From Chitinophagaceae bacterium IBVUCB1 (GTDB lineage Bacteria; Bacteroidota; Bacteroidia; Chitinophagales; Chitinophagaceae), in assembly GCA_002127285.1 (NCBI GenBank), contig NFUW01000001.1:570057-634056 (forward strand): a stretch of 64,000 nucleotides of DNA, in the 5' to 3' direction. The number at the start of each line of letters is the position of its first letter. Position 1 is the stretch's first letter. The notes below the pieces were generated by a model, which was given only the letters and a program-made list of their open reading frames with translations, did no database searches and was not told the DNA's origin. Shown here piece by piece: positions 8,849-18,314 of this stretch. A program made the translations under genes and the position numbers.

Positions 8849-10123
8849 TTAGCGAATCCGTTGTTTAGGTTGTATTTTTTCTAGTGCATCACATAGTATT
8901 TTGGTTACTGCATATGCACTGTATTTATTAAAAGCTTCTTTATTCACAGCATTTTTATCAAACAAATGCATAAATGCTATGTATTGCTGAAAAGTGTCTG
9001 AAAACTGCTGTTCAATACCATTCAGATCTTCGGGGATGATTGGTAATACAATACCCGCCTTAGTATCTTGCAACAGTTCCAGGGCATTAGACTCTGAATG
9101 CAAGAGAGCCAAAACCGGTTTGCCCGATAATACCGCTTGATAAACTTTTGACGGCGTGTAGTGTGGCTCGGTGCTACCTAAAATAAAAACTCCATCTGCT
9201 GCATCAAGATGTATTAATACATCTAAGTATGGTATACGTGCCGGATACTCGAATATTATACTGCCCCACAAACCATATTTAATTGCCAACGGCTTTATAT
9301 TATACCCGTTTTTATCATTTGGGGATTTTCCTGTACCTATAAAATGTATTTCTACATCTTGAAACTGTTGCTTGTTGGCAGCGATAGACTCGAAGACTTT
9401 TTCCAATGGCTCGTAAGCCTTTGGCAACATTGCACCCGCATATACCAACTGTGTTTTATCTGATTTATTGAATAAATAAGGGCTAATGCTTAGTCGTTTT
9501 ATTGCATCATGGTCTTGTTGTTCGCCGCCATATGGCATAGCCGCAAAAAAACAAGACTTTTTTAAATGTGGATTTCTTTCTATAACCCCTGCATAATACC
9601 CCTCTGCAACACCTGTAATAAGTGATGCATATTTTACTGCTATTGGCTCTAACGTTTTTGCAACAGTTTCGCTTAGCCTGTGGCGTAGTGTTTTTTGTGG
9701 AAAAGTATGCACCCACGGGTCAATATAGTCTATACCATATGCTACGCCTGTTGCTTTATGCAACATTCTGCCTATTAACGATACATAAAACGATGGAATA
9801 GGTATATATACAAAATCTATCTTTTGTTCTTTTACTATATTTCGGGCAACATTATATAATTGCCAAAAACCTCTGAGCCCGATGTCTCCTATTATGCGCG
9901 GCTTCGTCACTTTAAAGGCACCGCACTTTATAATCTTTAATGAAGCAGGCAATAGCTTTACTAAGTTGTAGTCAAGAGCTTCTTCATAATACTTCTCATC
10001 TACAGTCAGCACAATAGGTTGCCAACCAAAGGCAGGCATGTGTTGCGCAAACAACCTGGAACGGTGTACCGCTGCCAGATTGGATGGCGGAAAATGAGGC
10101 GATATAATAAGTACTTTATTCAC
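8849..10123 (-). CDS. Glycosyltransferase (GT4-like)
   Basis: A 424-residue GT-B-like protein. The N-terminus KVLIISPHFPPSNLAAVHRS is a characteristic glycosyltransferase start in Bacteroidota polysaccharide clusters. The C-terminal half carries QLVYAGAMLPKAYEPLEKV and HIHLDAADGVFILGSTEPHY-like donor-domain elements, ending with a VLSGKPVLALLHSES segment. I chose the GTG at 10123, which places the conserved KVLIISPHF at the N-terminus and overlaps the upstream stop by 8 nt. The alternative ATG at 10162 adds 13 residues and a 47-nt overlap. Substrate unknown. Confidence 0.82.
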   Translation of the reverse strand: MNKVLIISPHFPPSNLAAVHRSRLFAQHMPAFGWQPIVLTVDEKYYEEALDYNLVKLLPASLKIIKCGAFKVTKPRIIGDIGLRGFWQLYNVARNIVKEQKIDFVYIPIPSFYVSLIGRMLHKATGVAYGIDYIDPWVHTFPQKTLRHRLSETVAKTLEPIAVKYASLITGVAEGYYAGVIERNPHLKKSCFFAAMPYGGEQQDHDAIKRLSISPYLFNKSDKTQLVYAGAMLPKAYEPLEKVFESIAANKQQFQDVEIHFIGTGKSPNDKNGYNIKPLAIKYGLWGSIIFEYPARIPYLDVLIHLDAADGVFILGSTEPHYTPSKVYQAVLSGKPVLALLHSESNALELLQDTKAGIVLPIIPEDLNGIEQQFSDTFQQYIAFMHLFDKNAVNKEAFNKYSAYAVTKILCDALEKIQPKQRIR

Positions 10124-11339
10124 CTGCTTTGCTGACCAATGCCAAAAATTTATGCTGTTCAATATCCCAATTCATAGTAGCTGAAGCAAGCGTATATGAT
10201 GCCGACCTATACTTATATAATGTCTCTTGATTATTATAGAAATCACTTAGCAATGCTGCTAATTGTGTAATATCTCCTGAATTATAAACTTTCCCTACAC
10301 CAGTATATTGTGATAAAAATGTCTTTTGTGCTTCCGTATCGGAGGCTATAATGGCATTACCACATAATAAGTAGGTAAACAGCTTATTGGTAAGGCATAA
10401 ACGTCTGTTAAGATTCGGACTCTTTTCCAACGCAAGTCCTACATCGTGCAAAGACACTTCTTCAAGTAATTCTTTTTCGGGCATTGCAGATTTTATAACA
10501 ATGTTATGCTTCTTATTTTTCAGTTGTTCATTAATCATTTGCTGCACAGTATCATTAGCATAACCAATCAGCGTAAGTGTAATGCTAAAATCGTGCAATA
10601 CATTCATAGCCTCAATTATATCGTCTAACCCTCTGTCGAGACCTATGTATTGAGAAAACCAAACTAATCTCAATGAATCAACTGTTGTCTCGCGATTTTT
10701 AAATAATGGCTGCAGGGTTTTGGGAAATACATTGTTGATTGTATGAACTTTATCTGCAGTTCCAATATCCTTAGCGGTGTGCTGCGCAATCAATGGCGAT
10801 GCACAAGAAACATATACTGCATTATTCAGCGTTTGTTGCATGAGCATACGCATACAACGCTCTGTATGGACATCTTGGTACTCTCCAGGATGATAGTCTT
10901 CTACATCAATAGCGTATTTCACATGTTTTTTTAATGCATAGTTACTCACAGGCCAAAATGTACCTGGATTATGTGCAATTACTAAATCGTATTGCGTAGT
11001 AATCTGACGCAACTTTCTGTTTAGCATATAACTGCGTTTGTCTAAGTAACAGGCTATGTTCTTTGCAGTACGAATACCTGCCCGAACAAAATATTTGCTG
11101 TATAGCTGCACTATGCTTGCTACTACCCATATAAAAAGATTCTGTGACTTATCGGGCAGTTTTATCCAATTAACGCCGGGGTAGTTTGCCTCAATTTCTT
11201 TTTCAAATGATACTGACCAGTTATTGGTATTAAACTTTAATACAGAAACCTGATGACCTGCATTTGTCAATGCCATTACCTCTTTATGACATCTGGGATT
11301 TGATGCTATGTTTACATTGGTAACTAATAATACCTTCAA
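10116..11339 (-). CDS. Glycosyltransferase
   Basis: A 407-residue GT-B-like protein starting MKVLLVTNVNIASNPRCHKE. The donor domain includes RLVWFSQYIGLDRGLDDIIEA and ALEKSPNLNRRLCLTNKLFTYLLCGNAIIA, a layout found in divergent GT4-like enzymes. The start codon is TTG at 11339; an in-frame stop lies just upstream and no earlier ATG or GTG is available. It overlaps the next gene by 8 nt. Acceptor and donor are unknown. Confidence 0.8.
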   Translation of the reverse strand: MKVLLVTNVNIASNPRCHKEVMALTNAGHQVSVLKFNTNNWSVSFEKEIEANYPGVNWIKLPDKSQNLFIWVVASIVQLYSKYFVRAGIRTAKNIACYLDKRSYMLNRKLRQITTQYDLVIAHNPGTFWPVSNYALKKHVKYAIDVEDYHPGEYQDVHTERCMRMLMQQTLNNAVYVSCASPLIAQHTAKDIGTADKVHTINNVFPKTLQPLFKNRETTVDSLRLVWFSQYIGLDRGLDDIIEAMNVLHDFSITLTLIGYANDTVQQMINEQLKNKKHNIVIKSAMPEKELLEEVSLHDVGLALEKSPNLNRRLCLTNKLFTYLLCGNAIIASDTEAQKTFLSQYTGVGKVYNSGDITQLAALLSDFYNNQETLYKYRSASYTLASATMNWDIEQHKFLALVSKAGE

Positions 11340-11352
11340 AGCTTGCTATTAA

Positions 11353-12471
11353 TTATTGCAAATAGGCAGCAATCTTCTTTATCTGCGCTGCATACAAGTG
11401 CTGTCTTGCAAATGCAATTCTCTTTTCCTGTAATGCTTTTGTGTTGTATACGGCAATATCATTAACAACACTATTAAACAATTGTGGCAGGCTATCATTC
11501 AGTTTTGTGTCTGGCATTTCTATCAGCCCGCTACCTGCGTATGTGGTAATGTTATTAGACACAATAACCTTACCTACCGCAAGGTATTCCAATACTTTAT
11601 GATAATTAGTACCCCCGCTCTGGTCTTTCAGTACATCGTAGCAAATCAAAAAACAATCTGCTTTTTTCAACTCTGTTGCAAGTGTTTGCGGAGATACCTG
11701 CCCATGTAATACAACATTCTTTTTTTGTTTCAGCTTGTTAATATTGGCAATTGCGGCATCCGCATGTGCAATACCTAAGTTGGCATTACCAACATTTACT
11801 GAACCATAAAAATGAAAAATAGCTTTATCGTTCTCATCAATAATACGTAACAGCGTTTGCCAATCTATATCGGGCCTCAAAAAATTGCCCGATAGCGAGA
11901 TGTTTATCGGTTCATGGTTAGCCTCTGTAATATCATTGTTGATAAAGTATGGCGCTACACCATGATTCAAGAAAATTTTAGGAACAGCGAAGTGTTGAAA
12001 CTTGGCTAATATTTCATTTGTTACAGAGAATATTGCTGATGCGCCGATGCTTGCTTTGGCAGCACTATCAGCAGACAGTTCATCTACAGGAATGAATATC
12101 TTTTTTATGTCATTTGGGAAGCAACGCAACGGTAACGTATCGGACAAGTCAAAAGACCAAACATAGTCAACTTTATTTTTTACCTCTTTAAGTATATTGG
12201 CAATATGTCGTTTAATCAACCAATTATATACAGCACTCAGCTTGTATTTTACAAACAATGGAAAAGAAATTCTATGATTGACAATAAACAGGTTTTCATG
12301 GCTTGCAGCCGATACTACAACTTCTCCTTTTTTCAATCCGTGTATGTGCGGCCCGTTTATAAAATACACTTGATTGCCCGCTTTGGCTAATTCTAGAGCA
12401 TAATGATGCTTTGAGATAAACATTTCTCCCCAATCTTGCTGCGACAAAATAACTATAGTCTTTCCTGTCAT
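11353..12471 (-). CDS. Glycosyltransferase
   Basis: A 372-residue protein starting MTGKTIVILSQQDWGEMFISKHHYA, typical of glycosyltransferases that resemble teichuronic-acid and capsular enzymes. The C-terminal half has NISLSGNFLRPDIDWQTLLRI and KKADCFLICYDVLKDQSGGTNYHKVLEYLAVGK, a donor-domain segment. ATG start; 8 nt separate it from the aminotransferase gene upstream. No membrane helices. Specificity not inferable. Confidence 0.78.
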   Translation of the reverse strand: MTGKTIVILSQQDWGEMFISKHHYALELAKAGNQVYFINGPHIHGLKKGEVVVSAASHENLFIVNHRISFPLFVKYKLSAVYNWLIKRHIANILKEVKNKVDYVWSFDLSDTLPLRCFPNDIKKIFIPVDELSADSAAKASIGASAIFSVTNEILAKFQHFAVPKIFLNHGVAPYFINNDITEANHEPINISLSGNFLRPDIDWQTLLRIIDENDKAIFHFYGSVNVGNANLGIAHADAAIANINKLKQKKNVVLHGQVSPQTLATELKKADCFLICYDVLKDQSGGTNYHKVLEYLAVGKVIVSNNITTYAGSGLIEMPDTKLNDSLPQLFNSVVNDIAVYNTKALQEKRIAFARQHLYAAQIKKIAAYLQ

Positions 12472-12478
12472 AGGAAGA

Positions 12479-13588
12479 TTAACCCACTGTATAAAACTCC
12501 TTAATTGTATTAGCTATGTATATAATGCTATCTTCTGTAAGTTCGGGGTACATGGGCAATGATAGAATTTCAGATTGATATTGTGTAGCAATCGGGAAAT
12601 TATTTGGTGTTTTTCCCAAATACCGATAGGCTTGTAAATTGGGCAAAGCTGTAGGATAATGGATAGCTGTTTCTATCCCTTTTTCTTTAAGAAAATGCTG
12701 TAACCTATCCCTTTCTTTTGCACGAATAACGTACAAATGAAAGGTGTGTTTTGAATCAGGGCGGATAGTGGGAACTACTATTTGATTGATGCCGGCAAGA
12801 TGTCTTGCATATAACTGCGCATTATTAATCCTTTGTTCTGTCCACTGCAATATATAAGGTAATTTGGCTGTTAAAATCGCAGCTTGCAGCCCATCCAGCC
12901 TGCTGTTTATACCTTCAATTTCGTGCTTGTGCTTTGTTAATGCACCATGGTTGGCATACATCCTGCACATTTCTGCCAATTTATCATCGTTTGTGATAAT
13001 AGCACCTGCATCTCCATATGCACCTAAGTTTTTGCCAGGATAAAAACTAAAACTGCCTGCAATTCCCCTCAACCCAGCTCTGATACCCTTGTATTCAGAA
13101 AAATGAGACTGTGCACAATCTTCAATCAAGTGTATATTTCTTTCTTTGCAAATGACCTGTATGGCCTCAATATTTGCCATCTGTCCTTGCAGATGCACAA
13201 GTATCAGGGCTTTTGTATTGTTTGTAATAGCACCTTTCAGTAAGTTTTCATCAATGCTATAGTATTCGGGATGTATGTCTACAAAAACAGGAGTAGCACC
13301 TGTTTGTGAGATTGTTTCTGAGCTCGATATCCAGCTATTTGCAACTGTAATCACTTCATCACCTTTGCCTATACCAAGCATCTTCATAGTAATGTATAAT
13401 GAGTCTGTACCATTTGCACAACTAATAACATGCTTTACACCATACAGTTCAGCAAATTTTTGTTCAAACTCTTTCACATATTTTCCGCCAATGAACGCGG
13501 TTTCATTTACTACGCAGCTAATAGCATCGTCTATACTTTGTTTAATGCTTTGGTACTGCGATTTTAGATCTACAAATGGAATATTCAT
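12479..13588 (-). CDS. DegT/DnrJ/EryC1 nucleotide-sugar aminotransferase (WlbC/WbpE-like)
   Basis: A 369-residue PLP-dependent aminotransferase of the DegT/DnrJ/EryC1/StrS family. The opening IPFVDLKSQY is diagnostic. The cofactor region shows SCANGTDSLYITMKMLGIG near residue 60, the PLP-contacting IEDCAQSHFSEYKG near 155 and the Schiff-base lysine in SFYPGKNLGAYGDAGA near 185. With the acetyltransferase and oxidoreductase next to it, the set matches WlbA-WlbC-WlbB (WbpB-E-D). Those enzymes oxidise UDP-GlcNAcA at C3, transaminate it and acetylate the new amine. The step is inferred from family and context. Confidence 0.88.
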   Translation of the reverse strand: MNIPFVDLKSQYQSIKQSIDDAISCVVNETAFIGGKYVKEFEQKFAELYGVKHVISCANGTDSLYITMKMLGIGKGDEVITVANSWISSSETISQTGATPVFVDIHPEYYSIDENLLKGAITNNTKALILVHLQGQMANIEAIQVICKERNIHLIEDCAQSHFSEYKGIRAGLRGIAGSFSFYPGKNLGAYGDAGAIITNDDKLAEMCRMYANHGALTKHKHEIEGINSRLDGLQAAILTAKLPYILQWTEQRINNAQLYARHLAGINQIVVPTIRPDSKHTFHLYVIRAKERDRLQHFLKEKGIETAIHYPTALPNLQAYRYLGKTPNNFPIATQYQSEILSLPMYPELTEDSIIYIANTIKEFYTVG

Positions 13589-13595
13589 GTATTAT

Positions 13596-14054
13596 TTATT
13601 TTATTTTTTTAGCTGGATTGCCTGCGTAGGTACCTGGCTCCGTTATATTTTTTGTTACTACTGCACCTGCACCTATTACAACGTTGTCGCAAATACTTAC
13701 AGGCAGTATAGTAGCATTTGAACCGATAGATACATGGTTACCTATTTTCGTCTCTTTCCACAATGTTTTATCGCCACGTGCGGGTCCGCCTTTGGCAAAT
13801 AGGTCGTTTATAAACATAACTCCATGGCCTATAAAACAATCATCGCCTGTAGATACCAACTCACAAATAAAACTATGAGATTGTACTTTTGTTCTGCTGC
13901 CAATGGTTACGTCTTTTTGAATTTCTACAAAAGGCCCTATAAAACAATCATCACCAATAGTGCAACCATATATATTTACGGGTTGCACTACCTTCACATT
14001 GTTTCCGAAGGCAACATCTTTTATCTGCGAATTGTACAATGTTGGCTCGTTCAT
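13596..14054 (-). CDS. UDP-3-amino-sugar N-acetyltransferase (WlbB/WbpD-like)
   Basis: A 152-residue left-handed beta-helix acyltransferase made almost entirely of hexapeptide repeats, for example VNIYGCTIGDDCFIGPFVEI and VSIGSNATILPVSICDNVVIG. An internal loop FINDLFAKGGPARGDKTLWKETKIG matches WlbB/WbpD-type N-acetyltransferases. It acetylates the amine placed by the neighbouring aminotransferase, using acetyl-CoA, in the cytoplasm. Its ATG overlaps by one base the TAA of the oxidoreductase upstream, consistent with one coupled pathway. Confidence 0.87.
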   Translation of the reverse strand: MNEPTLYNSQIKDVAFGNNVKVVQPVNIYGCTIGDDCFIGPFVEIQKDVTIGSRTKVQSHSFICELVSTGDDCFIGHGVMFINDLFAKGGPARGDKTLWKETKIGNHVSIGSNATILPVSICDNVVIGAGAVVTKNITEPGTYAGNPAKKIK

Positions 14055-15073
14055 TATTGTACGTTTTTAGCAGATGAATAAATTTTATCAATTACCTCCA
14101 CTGTCTTCAGTCCTTCAAAAGCACTGGTAGAAATTACCGCGTTGTTTAACAGTACATTTATCAGGTTTTCATACACTTTATCGTGGTTCGACATAGAGCC
14201 CTGATAAGAGCCGTAATTGTTGGCTTTATTGCCTTCGGGCAAGTTTTCAATTTTATAATCTTTTATATGCTGATACTCTAGTTCATTCAGATATTGACCA
14301 CCAATTTTTATAGTGCCATTTTCTGCAAAAATGGTAAGTGAGCCTTCCATGTTTTTCTCATAACTATTGACAGTATAATTAATTGTGCCGATAGCACCGT
14401 TGTAGAACTCTAGAATGATAGCACCCGTATCTTCAAACTCAATGGTATTTTTGTGTGCATAGTTGGCCGTATATGCCTGCACATTTTTTATATCGCCTAT
14501 TAGCCAGTATAGCAAATCTACAAAATGAGAAAACTGGGTATATAGTGTTCCTCCGTCCATATCTTTTGTTCCTTTCCAAGAATTGGCATAGTAATCGTCA
14601 TTCCTGTTCCAGAAACAACTGAGCTGCACGCTGTATATTTTACCTAAACGCCCTTCATCAATAGCTTGCTTTACTGCTGCTACAGGTGGGTTGAACCTGT
14701 TTTGCTTTATGGCAAACAATCTTTTATTAGATTGCTCTGCTGCTTTTATCATTTCACCACAATCGTTTACAGTGGTAGCCATTGGCTTTTCGCACAACAC
14801 ATGAAAGCCCGCCTTGAGCGACTGTATGGAATGTGTAGCATGCAAGCCATTGGGAGAACAAATAGATACAACATCTACATTTTTTTCGTTAGCCAGCATG
14901 TCGTTAACATCGTAGTATGCTTTGGCACTATATGTAGCAGCCAGTGCGTCTGCTCTTTCTTTAACAACATCGCACACAGCAACAAGTATGCCTTGTTTGT
15001 TTATATGTTCAGCATGCCTTTGTGCAATTCTTCCGCATCCTACCAATGCGAAACGAACCTGATTTGTAGTCAT
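14054..15073 (-). CDS. Gfo/Idh/MocA oxidoreductase (WlbA/WbpB-like)
   Basis: A 339-residue NAD-dependent oxidoreductase. The Rossmann motif is RFALVGCGRIAQRHAEHI (residues 7-24). The conserved catalytic-region segment VLCEKPMATT with its lysine lies near residue 97. A C-terminal Gfo/Idh/MocA domain includes MDGGTLYTQFSHFVDLLYWL near 170. It most resembles WlbA/WbpB, which oxidises C3 of UDP-GlcNAc-uronate. I chose the ATG at 15073 because it places the Rossmann motif normally; a reading from 15136 would run into the upstream gene. No UDP-GlcNAc 6-dehydrogenase supplying its substrate is in the window. Confidence 0.88.
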   Translation of the reverse strand: MTTNQVRFALVGCGRIAQRHAEHINKQGILVAVCDVVKERADALAATYSAKAYYDVNDMLANEKNVDVVSICSPNGLHATHSIQSLKAGFHVLCEKPMATTVNDCGEMIKAAEQSNKRLFAIKQNRFNPPVAAVKQAIDEGRLGKIYSVQLSCFWNRNDDYYANSWKGTKDMDGGTLYTQFSHFVDLLYWLIGDIKNVQAYTANYAHKNTIEFEDTGAIILEFYNGAIGTINYTVNSYEKNMEGSLTIFAENGTIKIGGQYLNELEYQHIKDYKIENLPEGNKANNYGSYQGSMSNHDKVYENLINVLLNNAVISTSAFEGLKTVEVIDKIYSSAKNVQ

Positions 15074-15119
15074 TATTAATACTTTATTTTTATTATTGTT
15101 TACTGAATGCTGTGAAAAT

Positions 15120-15875
15120 CTAAACCGATTTATCAAGGTTTTTCCCAGTCGGAAAATTTATCAATACCCCCATGCCCTTTTTCTGAAATACAAACATACT
15201 ACCAGCAGCTACTGCAGATGCGCCATTATTCACTGCTTTTTGCAAGTCGTCTAAAGAACCTGCACCACCGCACGCGATGAGTGGCACTGATACATTGGCT
15301 GAAACTTCTTTTATAATATCATATGCATAACCATTCCATGTGCCATCTGCATCAATACTATTAATCATTATTTCGCCTGCTCCGTTTGCTTCCAGGTTTT
15401 TTGCCCATTCTATAGGGTTGCTGTTTGTAGATTTTGAACCTGAGTGCGCGTACACTCTATTTTTGCCGAGTAGATTTTTTTTAAAGTCTATACACCCAAC
15501 TACTGCCTGACTGCCATATACAGCGGCAATTTTTTCAGCCAACTTAATATCATCGAACAAGATGGAATTTAATATCACTTTTTCGTAGCCTGCGTCAAAT
15601 ACTTTTTTAGCAGTATCAAAACTTTTAATACCGCCGCCATATGCCATTGGCATAAAAGCCTCACCGGCTATTTCATTAATTTTTACAAAATCTGGTTCAC
15701 GTTTTTCCAAAGAAGCATTATAGTCTAGTAAAATCAGTTCATCTGCTTCCTTTTCATTAAATATCTTGACTGCGTTAATAGGGTCGCCAACATAAACAGG
15801 ATTTTTAAACTTAACTGTTTTATACAAGCCGCTGTTTTTGAGCAGCAATACGGGTATGATTCTGACTCTTGCCAT
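15120..15875 (-). CDS. Polysaccharide-type HisF-like cyclase (amidotransferase partner)
   Basis: A 251-residue TIM barrel of the HisF family. In histidine-biosynthetic HisF the first strand reads CLDVKDG with a catalytic Asp. Here it is IIPVLLLKNSG, so that Asp is replaced by Leu, while the second catalytic Asp survives in GCIDFKK near residue 128. This pattern is what I know from HisF2 proteins of O-antigen clusters that work with WbpG to turn an acetamido group into an acetamidino group. It sits 3 nt downstream of the WbpG-like gene. It is very unlikely to make histidine. Confidence 0.87.
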   Translation of the reverse strand: MARVRIIPVLLLKNSGLYKTVKFKNPVYVGDPINAVKIFNEKEADELILLDYNASLEKREPDFVKINEIAGEAFMPMAYGGGIKSFDTAKKVFDAGYEKVILNSILFDDIKLAEKIAAVYGSQAVVGCIDFKKNLLGKNRVYAHSGSKSTNSNPIEWAKNLEANGAGEIMINSIDADGTWNGYAYDIIKEVSANVSVPLIACGGAGSLDDLQKAVNNGASAVAAGSMFVFQKKGMGVLINFPTGKNLDKSV

Positions 15876-15878
15876 TTA

Positions 15879-17021
15879 TTATTTTGGCGGAAAAATTGTT
15901 CTGTAAATCTTTTTAATCGGTTTCAGTAAGGGGTAGCGTTTATCGATAGGCATTTCATAATCAAAGTCGTAATGACTACGTGGCGGAGTATCCATAATGG
16001 CTTTAAACTCGCTTTCAGATAAGCCAAGTTTTTTCAATACAAATTCGTAGTCTGCATTAAACTGTTCCGCATCATATATTGGTTTTGCCAACTCGTCTAT
16101 AGCCTGTTGCTTTGTTATTTGTCCTGAAAAAATCAAATCGCTCAGATGGGCTTTGCGCTTATCTATCTTAAACTTTGTTGGCAAGATATATCCTTGATAG
16201 AATCTTGTCCAAATGCTTTCGTAATGCTTGCCGCCATAATCGCGCCAGCTTAGTTCTTTTTGGATGGTATCTTTTACTGCCTGTTTATTATAATCTACAT
16301 AATTGAGCAATGATACTGAGGTGATGCCTTTTGTTTGTTGATAATATCGCTTCACCTTAGCATCCATAAACGGAAATGTTTTCAGCTTAATAGAGCCGTA
16401 TGTTTTATGTATAGACTTGATGTTTATATGATCTGCTTTTGCGTGTATCCAGCTTTTGGGCAGGGTGTTTTCGGTCTGCACATTTGTGCCGCTAAGTATA
16501 TACTTAATATTTTTCTGCCCTGCTATCCGATATAGGCTGGCAAAAATAGCGTGGTCTGTTATCGCTTCTATATCTACTACTGATGCTTTTAGGTATGCTA
16601 TCTGTAAATCTTTGAACTCTTCCCAATTGATAACATATGTAAACAAATCGAAGCCCAATTTCGCCACGATGTTTTCAATATTTTTTACAGCCAGTTCGCT
16701 GTTCCATCCGTTATCAAAATGTACTGCAAGTGGCCGTAATCCATATTGCTTTGCAATCAGGGCAATATAAGTACTGTCTACCCCGCCACTAAGCCCCATG
16801 ATACAATCGTACTCTTTGCCCTTGCCTGCTTCTTTTATAGTAGTTACTACTTGCGTTAGTTTATCGTGAGCTTCTTTCCCAGTAAAGACATTATTTTTGA
16901 ATGCATCCTGGAACTCATAATAATAGTTTGATATACCTTTTGCATCGAACGATATATTTGGGTCTGCAATGGTGTCCATTACTGATATGGCACACTGCTG
17001 ATATGTTTTATCTTCCTGCAT
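15879..17021 (-). CDS. N-acetyl sugar amidotransferase (WbpG-like)
   Basis: A 380-residue PP-loop ATP pyrophosphatase of the LPS N-acetyl-sugar amidotransferase family. The ATP loop IMGLSGGVDSTYIALIAK lies near residue 75 and is followed by LAVHFDNGWNSELAVKNIE. ILSGTNVQTENTLPKSW near 180 is also typical. The enzyme adenylates an N-acetyl group and replaces oxygen with ammonia, giving an acetamidino sugar. In Pseudomonas O5-type clusters it needs HisF and the glutaminase HisH; only HisF is present here. Confidence 0.88.
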   Translation of the reverse strand: MQEDKTYQQCAISVMDTIADPNISFDAKGISNYYYEFQDAFKNNVFTGKEAHDKLTQVVTTIKEAGKGKEYDCIMGLSGGVDSTYIALIAKQYGLRPLAVHFDNGWNSELAVKNIENIVAKLGFDLFTYVINWEEFKDLQIAYLKASVVDIEAITDHAIFASLYRIAGQKNIKYILSGTNVQTENTLPKSWIHAKADHINIKSIHKTYGSIKLKTFPFMDAKVKRYYQQTKGITSVSLLNYVDYNKQAVKDTIQKELSWRDYGGKHYESIWTRFYQGYILPTKFKIDKRKAHLSDLIFSGQITKQQAIDELAKPIYDAEQFNADYEFVLKKLGLSESEFKAIMDTPPRSHYDFDYEMPIDKRYPLLKPIKKIYRTIFPPK

Positions 17022-17039
17022 TTGCTATACTCGCATTAT

Positions 17040-18314
17040 CTATGCTGCATTCTTAGCTTTTGTATAAATACGCTCTATTCTTTCAAGAAATTTTTTACTT
17101 CCGAATTCCTCTAAAGTGGCAGCACTTATATTGACATGATTATAGTTTTCAGTATTTGTAATCATATCTCTCATAGCAACTGCCAATGCTTCCGGATTTT
17201 CTCTATCCACCAAAAGCCCGTTTTCTTTTGTTACAAAAGATTCCGGACCGCCACAACGTGTAGATATTACAGGCTTGCCATACAGCATGGCTTCAATCAA
17301 TACAACACCAAAAGTTTCCACATTGCTCGACAACACGACGCAATCTGCTTTATACAGTTCATTTGCTATCTGCTGTCTGTTTAATAGCCCAACGAGCGAC
17401 ACGTTTGCTTGCAACTTTTTATCACTTATCATGGCAAGTAAATTGTCCATTTCAGTGCCAGTTCCTGCAATTATCAGCTTGGCATCAGCAAAACTGTTAT
17501 CATTTTTCAATATCGCGAAAGCCTCAATCAATAATTTTTGGTTCTTTTTAGGGTGCAATTCTGCAATATTCAAAAAGCTAAACGTACGATTCTTACTTGC
17601 ATTCTTCCTAAGCGTGATATCATTTTCTAAATAGGGGTCTATTACGTTGGGCAAATATGAAAATGTAATGTCGTTGAACTTATTATTAAGCAAATCGCAA
17701 AACGGCTTGCTGACAGCATAGTTACCATTGCTTTTTTGATAAGCTGTTCGCATTCTTGTCAGCAGCCTGTTATCCGTTATTATTCCCCGAGCAAAGTGTG
17801 TGCTATGCTCTGTAATGACGTATGGGATGTGGTGTCTGCGTTTTATCTCGCAAGCCAGCATACCTGCATACATCGCATTGTGCGCATGTATCACATCAGG
17901 CTTTCCATGTTCTTTGATATAAATATCAAATGCAGTCAATCCGGCTTTTACCCATCCATATGCATTATTGTAATCGCTTGGGGGCAAATAATAAAAACCA
18001 TCTATCCTCACTACGTCAATCTCTTCAACTTTGTCTTGTGATACAAACGATGTAGGATTAAATAGCTTATTATAAAGCAGACTAACAACTTGCATCATAG
18101 ACAGAGCATCAGTATTATTATTTGTCTTTGTGAACAAGCATTTCAAAAGAATTGCTTTCAACAACATCGGTATCGAGTATGTCTGTGTAATTGATAATGC
18201 ACCTGCTTTGTAACCGGCATTTTGCCAGATAGCTGCCTGATGAAACTGAAAAATGCCTAACGCGTGATTATGTTCCGGCACAAATTCTTCTGATGGTATT
18301 ACTAATACATGCAT
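17040..18314 (-). CDS. Glycosyltransferase family 4
   Basis: A 424-residue GT4 enzyme starting MHVLVIPSEEFVPEHNHALG. DVIHAHNAMYAGMLACEIKRR near residue 135 and YVITEHSTHFARG are acceptor-domain motifs. The donor domain has FSFLNIAELHPKKNQKLLIEA near 230 and VLSSNVETFGVVLIEAMLYGKPVIST near 320, with an intact E-x7-E region. The ATG at 18314 overlaps the upstream stop as TAATG and is preferred over a start five codons upstream. Linkage unknown. Confidence 0.9.
   Translation of the reverse strand: MHVLVIPSEEFVPEHNHALGIFQFHQAAIWQNAGYKAGALSITQTYSIPMLLKAILLKCLFTKTNNNTDALSMMQVVSLLYNKLFNPTSFVSQDKVEEIDVVRIDGFYYLPPSDYNNAYGWVKAGLTAFDIYIKEHGKPDVIHAHNAMYAGMLACEIKRRHHIPYVITEHSTHFARGIITDNRLLTRMRTAYQKSNGNYAVSKPFCDLLNNKFNDITFSYLPNVIDPYLENDITLRKNASKNRTFSFLNIAELHPKKNQKLLIEAFAILKNDNSFADAKLIIAGTGTEMDNLLAMISDKKLQANVSLVGLLNRQQIANELYKADCVVLSSNVETFGVVLIEAMLYGKPVISTRCGGPESFVTKENGLLVDRENPEALAVAMRDMITNTENYNHVNISAATLEEFGSKKFLERIERIYTKAKNAA

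Noticed and set aside
15120-15875. Histidine-biosynthesis hisF
   Set aside because: The first catalytic Asp is replaced by Leu in a VLLLKN strand, it is paired with a WbpG-like gene, and no other his genes are near.
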